Assembly: GCA_028583405.1 (NCBI GenBank)
Contig: CM053256.1
Coordinates: 13,877,087 to 13,941,086, forward strand
DNA from: Pogonophryne albipinna
Taxonomy: Eukaryota; Chordata; Actinopteri; Perciformes; Artedidraconidae
Direction of reading: 5' to 3'
Length of the DNA stretch: 64,000 nt
Of the stretch, positions 36,212 through 47,525 are shown in pieces. Both the position numbers and the translations under genes were made by a program. The notes below the pieces were generated by a model. The model did no database searches, was not told the DNA's origin, and saw nothing but the letters and a program-made list of their open reading frames with translations. Position 1 is the stretch's first letter. Each line of letters begins with the position of its first letter.

Positions 36212-36483
36212 GATCCTACATGCTGGTGAACTCCTCCCAGCATGCCGTGGGTCATCGTGCTCAGCTGATGCTGCAGACGCTGAGTGAAAATGACACGCAC
36301 TGCGTCCAGTTCAGCTACTTCCTGTACAGCCGCGATGGCCACAGTCCAGGGGGCCTGCGGGCGTATGTCCGAGTGAACGGGGGTCCGCTCGGCAGTTCGG
36401 TATGGAACACGTCGGGGTCTCACGCTAAGCAGTGGCACCAGGTGGAGCTGGCTGTCAGCACCTTCTGGCCGAATGAATACCAG
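36212..36483 (+). CDS. ptpru: Receptor tyrosine phosphatase U-like, MAM domain exon (272 nt)
   Basis: An internal exon, acceptor TTCCAG|GA and donor CAG|GTACAA, entering in phase 1 and leaving in phase 0. It encodes 90 residues plus a split Gly, from SYMLVNSS to FWPNEYQ. Within it are the MAM landmarks ENDTHC (Cys and an N-glycosylation site), [24 protein letters not shown] and the [13 protein letters not shown] end. The [17 protein letters not shown] wording is what I know of PTPRU; PTPRM/K/T differ there. The MAM domain drives homophilic cell-cell adhesion of type IIB receptors in the plasma membrane. The preceding exon (MAM start) was not found. The 272-nt length agrees with the family exon as I recall it. 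Confidence 0.93.
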
Positions 36484-37679
36484 GTACAAACTCATAATCA
36501 TAACAGTGATGACTAATTTATCTGTGATTTTATGAGAAGCTGAACAATTGAGAGAGGATTGGTGAATCAGATTTGCAGACCCATGGACCCACATCTTGTG
36601 CAGTTGAAAAACAGCACACAGTTAGGCTCTGTTGATCACCACTCATTTTAGCCTCGAGGCACATCTGGTGTTAATTACTTGCATTTGCAATTTAATTAGC
36701 ATTGATTCCCCTGTGAATTGAGCCAGCATTAGTGCTCGAAGGGCCCTAACTAGGACTCTTGTGGCCATGCCCTGTGGAGATGTCACCCACTGAGGCTTGT
36801 GTTCTGTGTATTCACCTGACTAATACATTTTGTATGACATGTCATTGCCTTCTTACAGTAGACAGACATTGACTGGCATCTACTGTTGGTGCCTGATGTG
36901 CTGTGGCCTGTAGATGGCACAGTCAGGTGAGCACATACTGTATACATCTATTAATCCAATTTATTTTTTCTGCAAACTCTGCAGAGCTGTCAAAAAATAA
37001 TTAAGTTGACTCGCGTGCATTTCATCAAGAACTGTCAATCCCCCCCCGACTTAATTAAAATCTATCTGGCTCTGCAGGATCTGACCTTCGCTATGTAAAA
37101 GATAGATGCAGGCTGACACTGTTCTCCCAACATCGCATGATCTAAAAATAAGGTAAACTATCAAATCAAGAGTACAGTATACAGACATACTGACACGCAA
37201 ACAATTTTGCTATGTAGTCCATGCAGAGTCAGCGCTTTCTGGACAATGTAACAATATATACACACTTGACAAACATGTTAATAATTGAGCTTTCGAGGTG
37301 CTGGTAGGGGATTTTTATTTATTTATCTTAAGCTTTGGAGAGCAAGGCTATCTGTTTTGCCCTGTTTCCAGTCTTTATGCTATGCTAAGCTAAGTTAACT
37401 ACCTCCTGGCTCTCTATATCCAGCATACAGACATGAGAGTGCTATTAATCTTGTCTTCTAAGTCTTTGCGAGAAAGCAAATAAGTGTATTTCCCGAAATG
37501 TTCAAATATTTGTGGACAAAATAATCCTCTTTGTGTTATTTTGAAAGCATTGATACATGTATTTAAAATGAAAAAACTGACAGTAAGTCAAGTCAGCTAT
37601 TAGAAATAGCTTTGAAATAAACTCTCAATGTGTAAAAAACTAAGTTACAGACTCTAGTGGAGCTGAGGCTACAGACCTT

Positions 37680-38095
37680 GGTTCGTCATGCTGCTTCCCT
37701 GATGGCTTCCACAGGATTGTAGCTGACATCCTCGTGGATTCATCTTCTTATTACAGACACATGCATTTCCTAACATTCGGTCTATGCTGTAAAACGTATT
37801 ATCACGTCTGTCCGTCCTGGGAGAGGGATCCCTCCTCTGTTGCCCTCCCTGAGGTTTCTCCCATTTTTCCCCTTAAACTGTGGGTTTTCTCTGGAAGTTT
37901 TTCCTTGTACGATGTGAGGGTCTAAGGACAGAGGGTGTCGTTTTTCTCATACTGATATTCTGAACAATCTGTGCTGTTGTATTTGCTGTAAAGTGTCTCT
38001 ACTGTAGGCTATTTTTATTATATGTACAGCACTTTGGCTCGACCAAAAATCGTTTATAAATGTGCTATATAAATAAAACTTGATTTGATTTATAT
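37680..38095 (+). repeat. LINE 3' UTR fragment
   Basis: The sequence has the look of a fish LINE 3' region: CTGGGAGAGGGATCCCTCCTCTG, CCTGAGGTTTCTCCC, GGAAGTTTTTCCTTG, ending TGTGCTATATAAATAAA and a short TTGATTTGATTT tail. The terminal GCTATATAAATAAA with a simple-repeat tail is typical of L2-like elements. No coding part remains. The left boundary is approximate and the clade is an inference. Confidence 0.6.
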
Positions 38096-39429
38096 TCTGT
38101 GTTTCGAGGTCTCAGCTGAGCAGCTACAAATGAGTAAACAAGAGGCCTAGCTCTACTAATCAGTGCTCCTGCCAGCCACACTTCTTTTGAGCTCTGCCCT
38201 CATAAACCGGGTAGTGAGGACCCCCACCAGTAAAGCTCTTCATTAGCTCAAATCTGTTACAAATAATGAGGCATTTTCAGTGTGAATCATTATTTCTACA
38301 ATAACCTTATTAAACTTCTTTTATTTTATATGATTCTCTTATGATACATTTTTTTAAATTGAGATGAAAACAGTGTTTTTGCTGCTGATGGATGCTCTGA
38401 GGTGAGGTGTGATCTCTGATGGGCCTTACACAAAAATGATTGACAGTGTAGCCTTAAATAGACAATCCTTATCTGCTAGCAACCTTTCTTTTACCTCCTG
38501 TGGAGGAAAACACTATGTTCAAATGTATTATATTACATTTGTTAATATTAGGGATTTAGTCAAAGGTTTCTGCACCATTAGAGCAATTCTGTCTAACAGT
38601 AAGGAATCAAAGCTATCCTTCTTTGCTTCCGCTCTCATTTTCACATTTTACTTTAACTCAGCTCAGCTCGCCTCGCAGTACAAAGAGAGCAAAACAAACT
38701 GCCCCCTCAAAGTCACATATACCACAGCTTACATTGCTAATCCCTCTGCAGTGAAAAAGCTCATCACTGTGGAATAACACAGCCTTGCAGCTCGCCAGCG
38801 CTCTCTGTTTCAGAGACAAAACAGAAAAGGGTAAATGTGGAGGTGTAAGGCTGAATGTTTTCTTTAATATCCTTTTAATGCTGGCTATCGTCTGTCGTTA
38901 ACCAGCATCAGTGCAATAAAAAGAAAACAAAATAAGAAGAGCAGGGGTGTTATAGCTTTGTCGGTTTCAACACAGGTCTCTTGAAATTCACCCGGGGCTT
39001 TTTAGCTCTGAAGCACGTTAGATGCAGCTTGTGCGACTTTAAATACTAAGTCTTGTACAATCACTTTGGATTTTAAGTGATAGTCAGGCAGATTAACTCT
39101 GTCATTAAGCTAGCATATAACTCTTTTGAAGCAAAGGGGGAAAATAGGCACTTTTCTGCTGGTAAAATAAATCCCAGGAGAACACACATCATTTCGGAGA
39201 GGGTTTTCAAATCTGAAGGTTTTTCTACCTTATTAGATTTGAAGTCATATTAAAGCTCCCTGTTCTTTGCCTACAGCACAGGGATACTAAATGTCAGCGT
39301 AACCTTTTGCACTGCACAGTACAGATGGGAGATTACACTCAAGGTTGATAGAGTGTAATGAAATATGTTTTTTACAGCGCACACAATCAATGTAGTCAAT
39401 TTCCTGTTGTTTGTCTTGTCTTACCCCGG

Positions 39430-39560
39430 CTGATACTTCACTAAATCCACTGTTTTAATTTGTAAGGTAAAATTGTAAATGTAAATTGTAAATCTGTAAC
39501 CCTGTAAGGTGTCCTTGGGTGTTATGAAAGGCGCCCCCCAAAATAAATGTATATTATTAA
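39430..39560 (+). repeat. Short LINE-type 3' tail
   Basis: Repeated TGTAAATTGTAAA words lead into GTAAGGTGTCCTTGGGTG, then ATGAAAGGCGCC, AATAAATGTAT and an ATT-rich end. This is the pattern of short, heavily 5'-truncated fish LINE tails. No coding sequence remains. Confidence 0.5.
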
Positions 39561-42500
39561 TGTTCATGTCTTAGTAATGTCATTTTGGAATGTAAGTAAA
39601 AACACTCTAATGATTTAGCTGATAATCATCAAAACTTAAATAATGTATATGCCGAAACCCACTCTTCTTATTCTCTGATCACGTGACCAATAACATGAGA
39701 TCTGTTTCCTGTCACGGATGTGAAATTGGGATTTGGAGTTCAATGGATTTTGGGGTTGAAAATGTAAGAGAGCACAATCACCTTGAGATTTCTCGATCGA
39801 ATATGTCGTGTGGGTCTGGTGTACATTGCTATATTTCTCTCTCTGCCTCTTATTGGTAAAAGTGTTTGCAATACCTGGAGAATCTTGTTATCAAATATTA
39901 AAGATGTTATCCAGCCCTCGAAGACTGCCAACTAGAGCAGGAGACATGTCCCCATCTTCTCTTTACCGTCTCTCACTTTCTTCTCTCAACACGGGCTCCT
40001 TCGAAATGTCAAAATCTTATTTGGACGTGCTTTTCTCCTTTCTCGCTTTACTTTCTCATGTTTATATTGCATATATTATTAATTCCATCTTTGACTGCCT
40101 ACCCCCTGTTATAGATGTTCTTCATACTATGCTCACATACAAAAAACAATACCTAGTAACCCTAATTTAGAACAAGTCGGTAGGTAATCATTGCAACCTG
40201 CGGAGAAATTGTCCAGAACTTTAGGTTAAAAAAAAAAGGACTACTTTTAACCCAAAATAATTTCTATGCATGTTGTTTGTCTATTGTGTAAAAAGGACAT
40301 GTTCATGCTTACAGGGGTTAATGTGCTAAAGAAGTAAGGGATGAGGGATAACGCATGCTTTTTAAGGCTAACTCTTTCCGTTACCTTTAGTCATGCATGT
40401 TGAGTCAGCGATTATTCGCTGTGGCCCTAGTTTCTGGAAGAATATGCCTGAGGATCGGAGGGACTCCAACTCTTTGGACATTTTTATTAATAACCTAAAC
40501 GACATATTTTTTTAGCATGGGTTTTACTTAAGGTGCCACATCATGTCTTGCCTTAATATTTACTCTGTGTCTTCTAGTGACTTTAACTTATTTTTTAACG
40601 TCTTATTGTTGCAATGTTCGGAGTTGTTTTGAAGCAATTGGGGCTGCGTGATTGTATAAAATAGTATTTTTACAATGTTTCCGTGGACACCATCATGTTT
40701 ACTTATAAGACTAATTTCTTCTAAATAAACAACAAGCTAGATAGTAGTAGATAGTGGTTAGCACATCAAAGACGTCTAAATGAAAGTCCTCATGTCTCAG
40801 CTTTGTCCGATAATATCTCTTGCTGCTGAGACTTCTGCTAGCTGAATGAAAAGGCTTTTGTGAAATACTGTGGAGAGCAAATTGAGATTCCTAAGATTTA
40901 AACCGTCTCCTCAGACACAGACTGTTATCCTTTGGCATTTTCCACCTGAACAGATTTACTTCAGCACGTGACCTTTTGTCTGAATATTTAAGAAGTCATT
41001 TATCTATGACGGCGTCTAATGGTGAGTGAAAGCCCCCCTAGTCTAATGGTGTCTTCTGACTAAAGTGGGAAAAGTAGAAGAAGCTGGTTTATAGGTCCAG
41101 ATAAATCATTTCTTGATTTGTATACATAACAAATTGCTCCTAAAAGCCAATATTGCAAGGTAATGTAATATTTTCTCCTAATGTGCATTTTATATCAGTC
41201 ATAAATCACTGCTTGTCACACTGTTATTTGTTTTTTGTCTTCAGAAGATGGTTCCTGCATTTCATATCTTTTAGAAGGAAAGTAGCCGTTCATTAGAATA
41301 AAGCACAGACGTACAAAAGTCTCATTGGGAAAGTGGCTTTCAATAAAATTCTGGGAAGGTTGTTTATTGAAACAAATGCTCAGAATGTCTCCCTCCTAAT
41401 AACCTTCTACCCTAATGGCTTAGAAGACTGAGGATTAACCAGTAATCAATCTCTTATTGAGTGTTTTAGCTCAGCAGAGAGTAATAACACCTTCAATTAG
41501 TCTTGCAAGAATTTTTTTTTCTCTTTCTTGGATACCATTAAGCCTAATCAGTGTTTCTGGCTAATTTTGATGTTAGTCTAATGGCAGGGCGGTGTGTGCT
41601 TGCACAGCTAATTCAGGCCAACATATTCAAAGAAAAAGGCCTTTAATCATTGCTGTAAATGTTGAATGTTTAGGCAGGCGCACATTAAGAGTAAAGGAAG
41701 ATGGACATCGAAGGAAATAAAGGAAGGCAATGATAAAGTGATGGAAATAAAGAGTGAAATGAGGATTCTGATAAAAGACTTTTGAAGAAGATATATCATT
41801 AGAGATAAGGGGAAAAGTGGCAAATCATGAAAACAGAACATGTTTATATCCATTTTTTAAGGCAGTAAGATGTTCAGACTCAGGTTCCAGCTGTGTCTGG
41901 GAACAAACATGAAAATGGACTCCAGCAGAAGGAGATTAGCCTGAATGTTCCTCCCTGAGCCTGAGGAGAGCAGCCAGCTTTAGAGCAGGTCACTCTCCAA
42001 CACTGAGACCCAGCAGCCAGGACCTTTCCTCTCCCTCTCACCTCCCCCCTGTCAACCTCAGCCTTGCCTCTCCTCTCTCTGCACGCCTGGCTTTCTGCGT
42101 CTCATTCGGCCAGGAGTCTCCTAGCTGAGCCCAATCTCCTCACATCCCATCACGTTGTGTTGGTGCACCTTCCTTCAGGGGTCGTTCACGGCCAGGGTTG
42201 CTGTAATGAATTGTTGCTGTAATCACACATCTTATTTTCCAAGTTAAGGGAGGTGGGCTGTCTCTGTGCCACTAACTGTGGAAGTCTGGGATTTGGGCAA
42301 CAGGTCTCGGAATTTTTGTGGCGAATGGTCTGGATATCAAACAAATCATCAGAAATGTTTCTTTCAGCAACATGATCATTTACAAAAATTGGCAATAAAT
42401 GGCTAGTACTCATACCGTCAAACATGTCATACTTTTGCTCTAGAACGCAGAACATCTTCGGTTGGAAGTACCATACACTAAATTGTCATGATGTCATTTA

Positions 42501-43793
42501 GTTTTAAGAATTGTGTATTTCAGAATTTGTACTTATTTTGTGAAAAAGAAAAATGAAAACCAAAAACATATTGTGACAAAGGCCTTGAAATCACGGTCCA
42601 TTTTCTGTTTTTATTCAAGCATCTCTGCATCTCATAAGTTTTCATCAGTGGATGGATCTTGAAAATCAAGATCATATGGTTGTGTTTAAAATGTGTAATT
42701 TAAGGGTTAAAAAAAGTATCCGTTAAACCTACTGCAATATCCTGGAGACTGTAGTTTGCACTTTTATGTTCAAGGAAAAAAGTCATATCGGCACCATGAT
42801 TGGCAACTATATAATTCTGTTTTTACTTAATGCCCGCTTACTACCTTTTTCCACAGCTTTCCACAATATCACTGAAATAAAGCTATAAGATTTCAGGTAC
42901 CCCTGCTTGGTGTAATAACTCTACAACACAAGAAGTCGCCGCTGTGACTTGATTCAGTTATGACTTTGAAAAGAACGAGCTCCAATCTTGCATAACCCAT
43001 TTAAGCTACGCCTGGGTGTGAACACACATTTAAAGTAGCTTGGAGGATATAAGATCGTTTGAGAGAGTGTGTGTGTGTGTGTACGTGGACCTTTTGATAG
43101 GAACCATGTTGTAATCAGTTGGTCAGAGGATTATGAGAAACAATAACTCAAAGCCGGCCTTCGATCAAACGTACGGATGGGAGACTGTCCTTGGTTCTGT
43201 AAAAACAAACTTCACCCCTGTGTCTCATAACTCTCTCAGTATTACTGAGGATGGTGATTTGATATTGATTAGGTTTCATGAGAGCCCGCTGCTCATCCAG
43301 CTTATTGTTCCATAGGACGGCATGGAGCTTTGTCCTCCCTTGAGTCTCGTCGTGACCCTGTGCTAGCTGTATTATCTGCTGTTATGGCTCCGCAGCAGCC
43401 TGCGCCCTGAATGCAGAATAGCGCTCATGACTCAGGCGCCACATTGTGTGCCTCCTCGATAAAGACATTATTTGCTTTGGCCCTGCGGACAAAGGCAAAC
43501 ATATCCATCTTTCTATTTTTATGATTCGGTCTTATTTCTTTCATTGTGTAGCGTTTTGTTTTGGGTCAGCAGATGTGCAACCATGTGGTGATGGGCATGT
43601 TTGTAATGAATGTGTCTGTCACTTAAAGAGTGGCGAGAGCTGTGGACCTCACACAGCCCTCAATGTGCTTTAGAAAATTGCTGTTACACTTCAGCTTTGA
43701 GAGCATTAGGATAGTCATAAGTGTAAGCTTTAACTGTTCTGCTCATAAGTTAAATCTGTTCATCATGTATTCACACTCACTTCTCTTTTGCAG

Positions 43794-43875
43794 GTACTGA
43801 TTGAGGCAACCGTTTCCAGAGAGCGGCGAGGCTATATTGCCATAGATGACATCATGGTGCTCAACTACCCCTGCT
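43794..43875 (+). CDS. ptpru: Receptor tyrosine phosphatase U-like, end of MAM domain (82 nt)
   Basis: A small internal exon. The acceptor is CTCTTTTGCAG and the donor CTGCT|GTAAG; it enters in phase 0 and leaves in phase 1. It encodes 27 residues, [20 protein letters not shown] through VLNYPC, plus one base. [14 protein letters not shown] is the conserved last strand of the MAM domain, with its closing cysteine. It joins in frame to the 272-nt MAM exon before it and the Ig exon after it. The 82-nt length agrees with the type IIB family exon as I recall it. It is too short to stand out as an open frame and was found from the splice sites and protein pattern. Confidence 0.93.
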
Positions 43876-46226
43876 GTAAGTGCCACTTCTGACAATGAAT
43901 TGCAATTACAGAAGCTGCTGGAGGGGGAAAAAATGTAGTGGTTTTAGGCAAAATATGTATTTAAAAACAGTATGAAACAAACAAAGGATGAAAACAACAG
44001 TGATGGCTGATGATCGAACTGTTTTATGAGAACTGCAGGTTCTCCCGAGGCGTACTGCGACAATAGCGATGCTATAAAAACAGTGTGACACCCAAATGCA
44101 ACACTCCCATCCACCTGACGACACACCTGCCTCTCCTGCCTTTGTTTGACAGCCAAATATATGTGTTAATCAATCAAATCTTGAATCCTCTCTCTGTAGA
44201 CTTTTCTGGCCTGACTGGAAATGCCGTGTAGCTTTTGGTCACAAGTCACTGTGTCAAGTGTTTTTTCCACTATCAAGCATAACATTTCAAAGCTTTATGA
44301 GAATCTTCAGGGTGATTTCTTTTGTAACATCCATTGCCCCTACTTCTTCTTAGTGACTGATTCTTGATTGATATTTTTCTCTCATGGCGATTCAGCTGTA
44401 TCCCCCTGTAAATATTTATATATCCCATGCTGTTATCACAATGATGTTTGAAGACTTTTCAGGCATGTCGTGTCACAGACGAGACCACCAGTGATTTTGT
44501 CAGACGAACATCGGCTGTGAGCTTGTTCCATACCCCCCCTGCATGCGTACCACCCTGTCAGTCACCCTGTTTCTCCCTGAGACAGCAGATGGCATCTTCT
44601 GAATGCTCCCACTGTGGCCATTAAATAATTAAGACTCTAATCAAGACCTGAGCATGCCGTTATGATGTGGCACATGGCCAGCCTGCATATTTGGCAGCGA
44701 GGAGAGAACAAGGAGTGAGAAATCGAAGGGAAGTGTCGCATAGTAAAAAATCTATTAAATAGGAAAAAAATAAAAAGCTCTACAAGTTCCTTTTTATATG
44801 AATTCTGGATGAACAAGTTGACATTTCTGGTTTATTTTTCTCATGAGTCTTGGTCTTTGACTCTGATACTGATGATACTATGAAATATGTATCACGCTTA
44901 AGTGTCCCGAGGATAAGATCTGACACATTTAGCTGTATAACACCGCAGTCCTTGCAAACTTTAGGGCCTGTTTTTTTCAGTGTTGGTTTAGGCATGAATT
45001 ATGAATTAACCTTAGGGGGGAGTGTCTCTGCAAGGAAACATGGCCACCTGCAGGGTACAGATGTGAGCACTCTTTCCTTGCTACTTTCTGCACAAAAAAC
45101 AAGATCAACAATTTGTTGTCAACTCCCCCCCGCCATCCCACTAGATATCAACACAGAGTTGTGCAAAGCCAAGCAGGAGATTTGTTAGACCCAAATATTT
45201 GCTTCTCCCCAATGCTTCAGCTTCACTGTTGCTCTGCCATTTCTCCCTGTCAATCATCCAGAGTGACAAGTCAACTTGTCCGACCCTATTTCTCAGAGAA
45301 GGCAGGCAGTGCTCCCGGCGTTTACCCGGTGATTTGGCTCTGCGGGAGTCTGCTTCTCACTCCACTATTGTTAACCATAGAGTTGGGTGAGAGGGCTTCA
45401 CCCACACACTGACTCATTTGCAGCTCCGCACAGCATGCAGGGACATTATTATTCGAAATGTGGAGGGCTGATGCATACTTACGGTTTTCTTCTGCAAATT
45501 CACTCCCACATTCTGCTCGTTATAAATGGCCTCTTATCAGATTTTGCAGTTTGATAGCAAGTTATATGGCAACATACACTAAGTCCCCCTCTCAACCTAA
45601 ATACATGTAAATACACACTAATGTTTGCTTTTGATCTTATTTGATCTTATCCTATATTTTTATTGTTGATTTATTCTAATGTTGAGTTGTATTCAAAGTT
45701 CTGTTGTGCTGAGCAGAATCTGGGAGTGGAAGGAAATGCAACAACTTCTATCCTCCACTGTCAACACAAATAAACAAACAAATGCAAAAAAAGCTAAAGA
45801 AAAAAGAGAGATTTCTTTTTGCTATATTTCTTTTCCAGTGTTTGGTATTTTTCCTTTTTTTTTTTTTCCTGCACAGATTGTGGCAGTATTTCTAATATTT
45901 CAGGTTTTTGCTTTATATGTAAGTAATATGCTTAGAAATCGAACAAAAATACTTAACAATTATATAATAAGTTAAAGAAAAAATTGTTAATATCAAGTGC
46001 GTCAGAATGAAGAAAGTTTGTGTTATTAAATCCACGATGGGTAAACATTGGATAAAGCTAATTGTTTTTTCAAACAGAAATGTCTAAAATTCCTATTAAT
46101 GCGTTTGAAAAAAAAGAAAAGCCTTGATCAAATGTTATCTTGTGTAGCTGACTGACATTGTGAATAGCTGAAAGGTAATGGAGTCTTTTGATCTCACTGT
46201 GTTTCTTTCTCCGTCTGTCTCTTTAG
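43876..46226 (+). other. ptpru: Intron between MAM and Ig exons (2,351 bp)
   Basis: A GT...AG phase 1 intron. No transposon terminus or embedded gene was recognised. Overlapping frames at 44850-45412 have no domain. A poly-T/A-rich stretch occurs at about 45780-45970. Confidence 0.8.
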
Positions 46227-46342
46227 ATAAGGCGCCGCACTTCTCCAGGCTAGGAGATGAGGAGGTCAATGCTGGGCAAAATGCTACTTTCCAGTGTGTT
46301 GCTTCTGGAAGAGCAGCTGAGGCTGAGAAGTTCCTACTGGAG
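46227..46342 (+). CDS. ptpru: Receptor tyrosine phosphatase U-like, Ig domain first half (116 nt)
   Basis: An internal exon, acceptor GTCTCTTTAG|AT and donor GAG|GTCAGT, entering in phase 1 and leaving in phase 0. It encodes 38 residues plus a split Tyr: [20 protein letters not shown], then FQCVASG and the end [28 protein letters not shown] is the start of the Ig domain in PTPRU, and the Cys is the first of the Ig disulfide. NAT is a potential N-glycosylation site. The Ig domain cooperates with MAM in homophilic binding. A repeat-rich block begins only about 100 bp downstream of the donor. Confidence 0.93.
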
Positions 46343-46439
46343 GTCAGTAGTTTAACGCTGGAGTTTGTGAGTCTTTAGTATTTTTACATCCCAAAAAGTC
46401 AACAGTACAAACAGAAAACTGGTTTGGGCACTTTTCACA

Positions 46440-46569
46440 CTTTAAAGATGTGAAGCTGACAATTGAGCGGCCCGACCAAGCAAGGAGGCAGAGGCAGAAC
46501 GTCCAAAAATACAACCCGCCCGGTGAGGGCATTTATTAAAACATGAACACATTACACACACAGCCTCAA

Positions 46570-46606
<37 letters not shown>

Positions 46607-47230
46607 CACGTGAGTCCAGCCTGCAGCCACCAGGATCTCACCCACAGTCCCTGCCTCCTCAACAGACAGGGAAACCGAGCCTAAATACACACACTCTAAT
46701 CAGCACAACAAGACACAGGTGAGGGGGGAGGAGACAACATAGGGTACCAGGTGCACACAATCAGCAACAGCCATAACGGGAGGGGGAACACCTTTCAAAC
46801 CCAAACATATAACTGAACAGATGTACACACATACAAACCCAACTAAACGCAGTCAGCACTTGAACAATTACTGCCACTTAACGCTATGATGTCTACACCC
46901 CCACATATTATGTGCACCCGGATTATTCTTAACCGCTGTCATTCTACCCCAGCATAAGCACTTTCGGTGCTCTCGCTAACTCCCCTATCTTGTCAGGCGG
47001 AGCCGAGGACCCGACCAGCACCTGCCAGACGACATTTCAATCAATACGGTTTAATCCTTTAATAAATACTATCTCAATAATTATTATAAATTACATAAAA
47101 TGTGCAAATATGCCATGTCAAACGGTACTGTGCAATCACGCTAATAAAGTGCAAAATTGTTCACTAAAGTTCTGAGTTACGAGGCCCGAAGCCGTCAGTT
47201 CACAGTGACGAAGTTACCTTCGTCACAAAA
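46440..47230 (-). repeat. LTR-like repeat block, unresolved
   Basis: Read on the minus strand the block has promoter-like and polyadenylation-like features of a retroviral-type LTR: a GTGTATTTAGGCTC start region, then GTTTTAATAAATGCCCTCACCG, and T-rich ends. A hairpin with a 9-bp stem, GTGACGAAG/CTTCGTCAC, sits at 47205-47226. No internal gag/pol, no primer-binding site and no matching second LTR were found, so a solo LTR is one possibility and a composite of older repeats another. Boundaries are approximate. Confidence 0.3.
46572..46604. repeat. (CTG)11 trinucleotide repeat
   Basis: Eleven uninterrupted CTG units on the + strand, within the host intron about 230 bp after an exon. Uninterrupted CTG/CAG tracts are prone to length changes. 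Confidence 0.97.
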
Positions 47231-47304
47231 GATTAAATCCTGTATAATTTGGAGGTGCTGCAGGTTATGCAGTAAATCACCCAGACCGTAGGAAGCACAA
47301 CACA

Positions 47305-47525
47305 GCGCTCTGTAGTCATTTTGTGTCTCCTTGTTGTCCTTTTGAGTGTCTTTGTGGTTGTTTTGCATATCGTTGTATTGTGTAATTTTCTTTCTCTATA
47401 GTCATTGTGGGTCTCATTATGGTCTTTAGCTTTTAGTTTTTTAAACTTCTCTGTTAAGTTTTGTTTGCATCTCTTTGTAGTCCTCAGAGATTTCTTTGTT
47501 GTCTTTTTGTAGTTGTTTGTTTATT
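47305..47525. repeat. Degenerate minisatellite of TTTGTAGTC-like units
   Basis: Variants of TGTCTCTTTGTGGTTGTTTTG and CATCTCTTTGTAGTCC recur with irregular spacing of about 20-40 bp. This kind of GT/TC-biased degenerate array is common in fish introns. Confidence 0.55.

Larger units (their letters stand above)
36484..43793 (+). other. ptpru: Intron between MAM exons (7,310 bp)
   Basis: A GT...AG intron, phase 0. It contains a LINE 3' fragment (37680-38095) and a second short LINE tail (39430-39560), listed separately. The rest is AT-rich DNA without recognised genes; open frames at 38409-38777 and 39808-40170 lack domains and were judged chance. A GT dinucleotide run sits at about 43067-43083. 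Confidence 0.8.
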
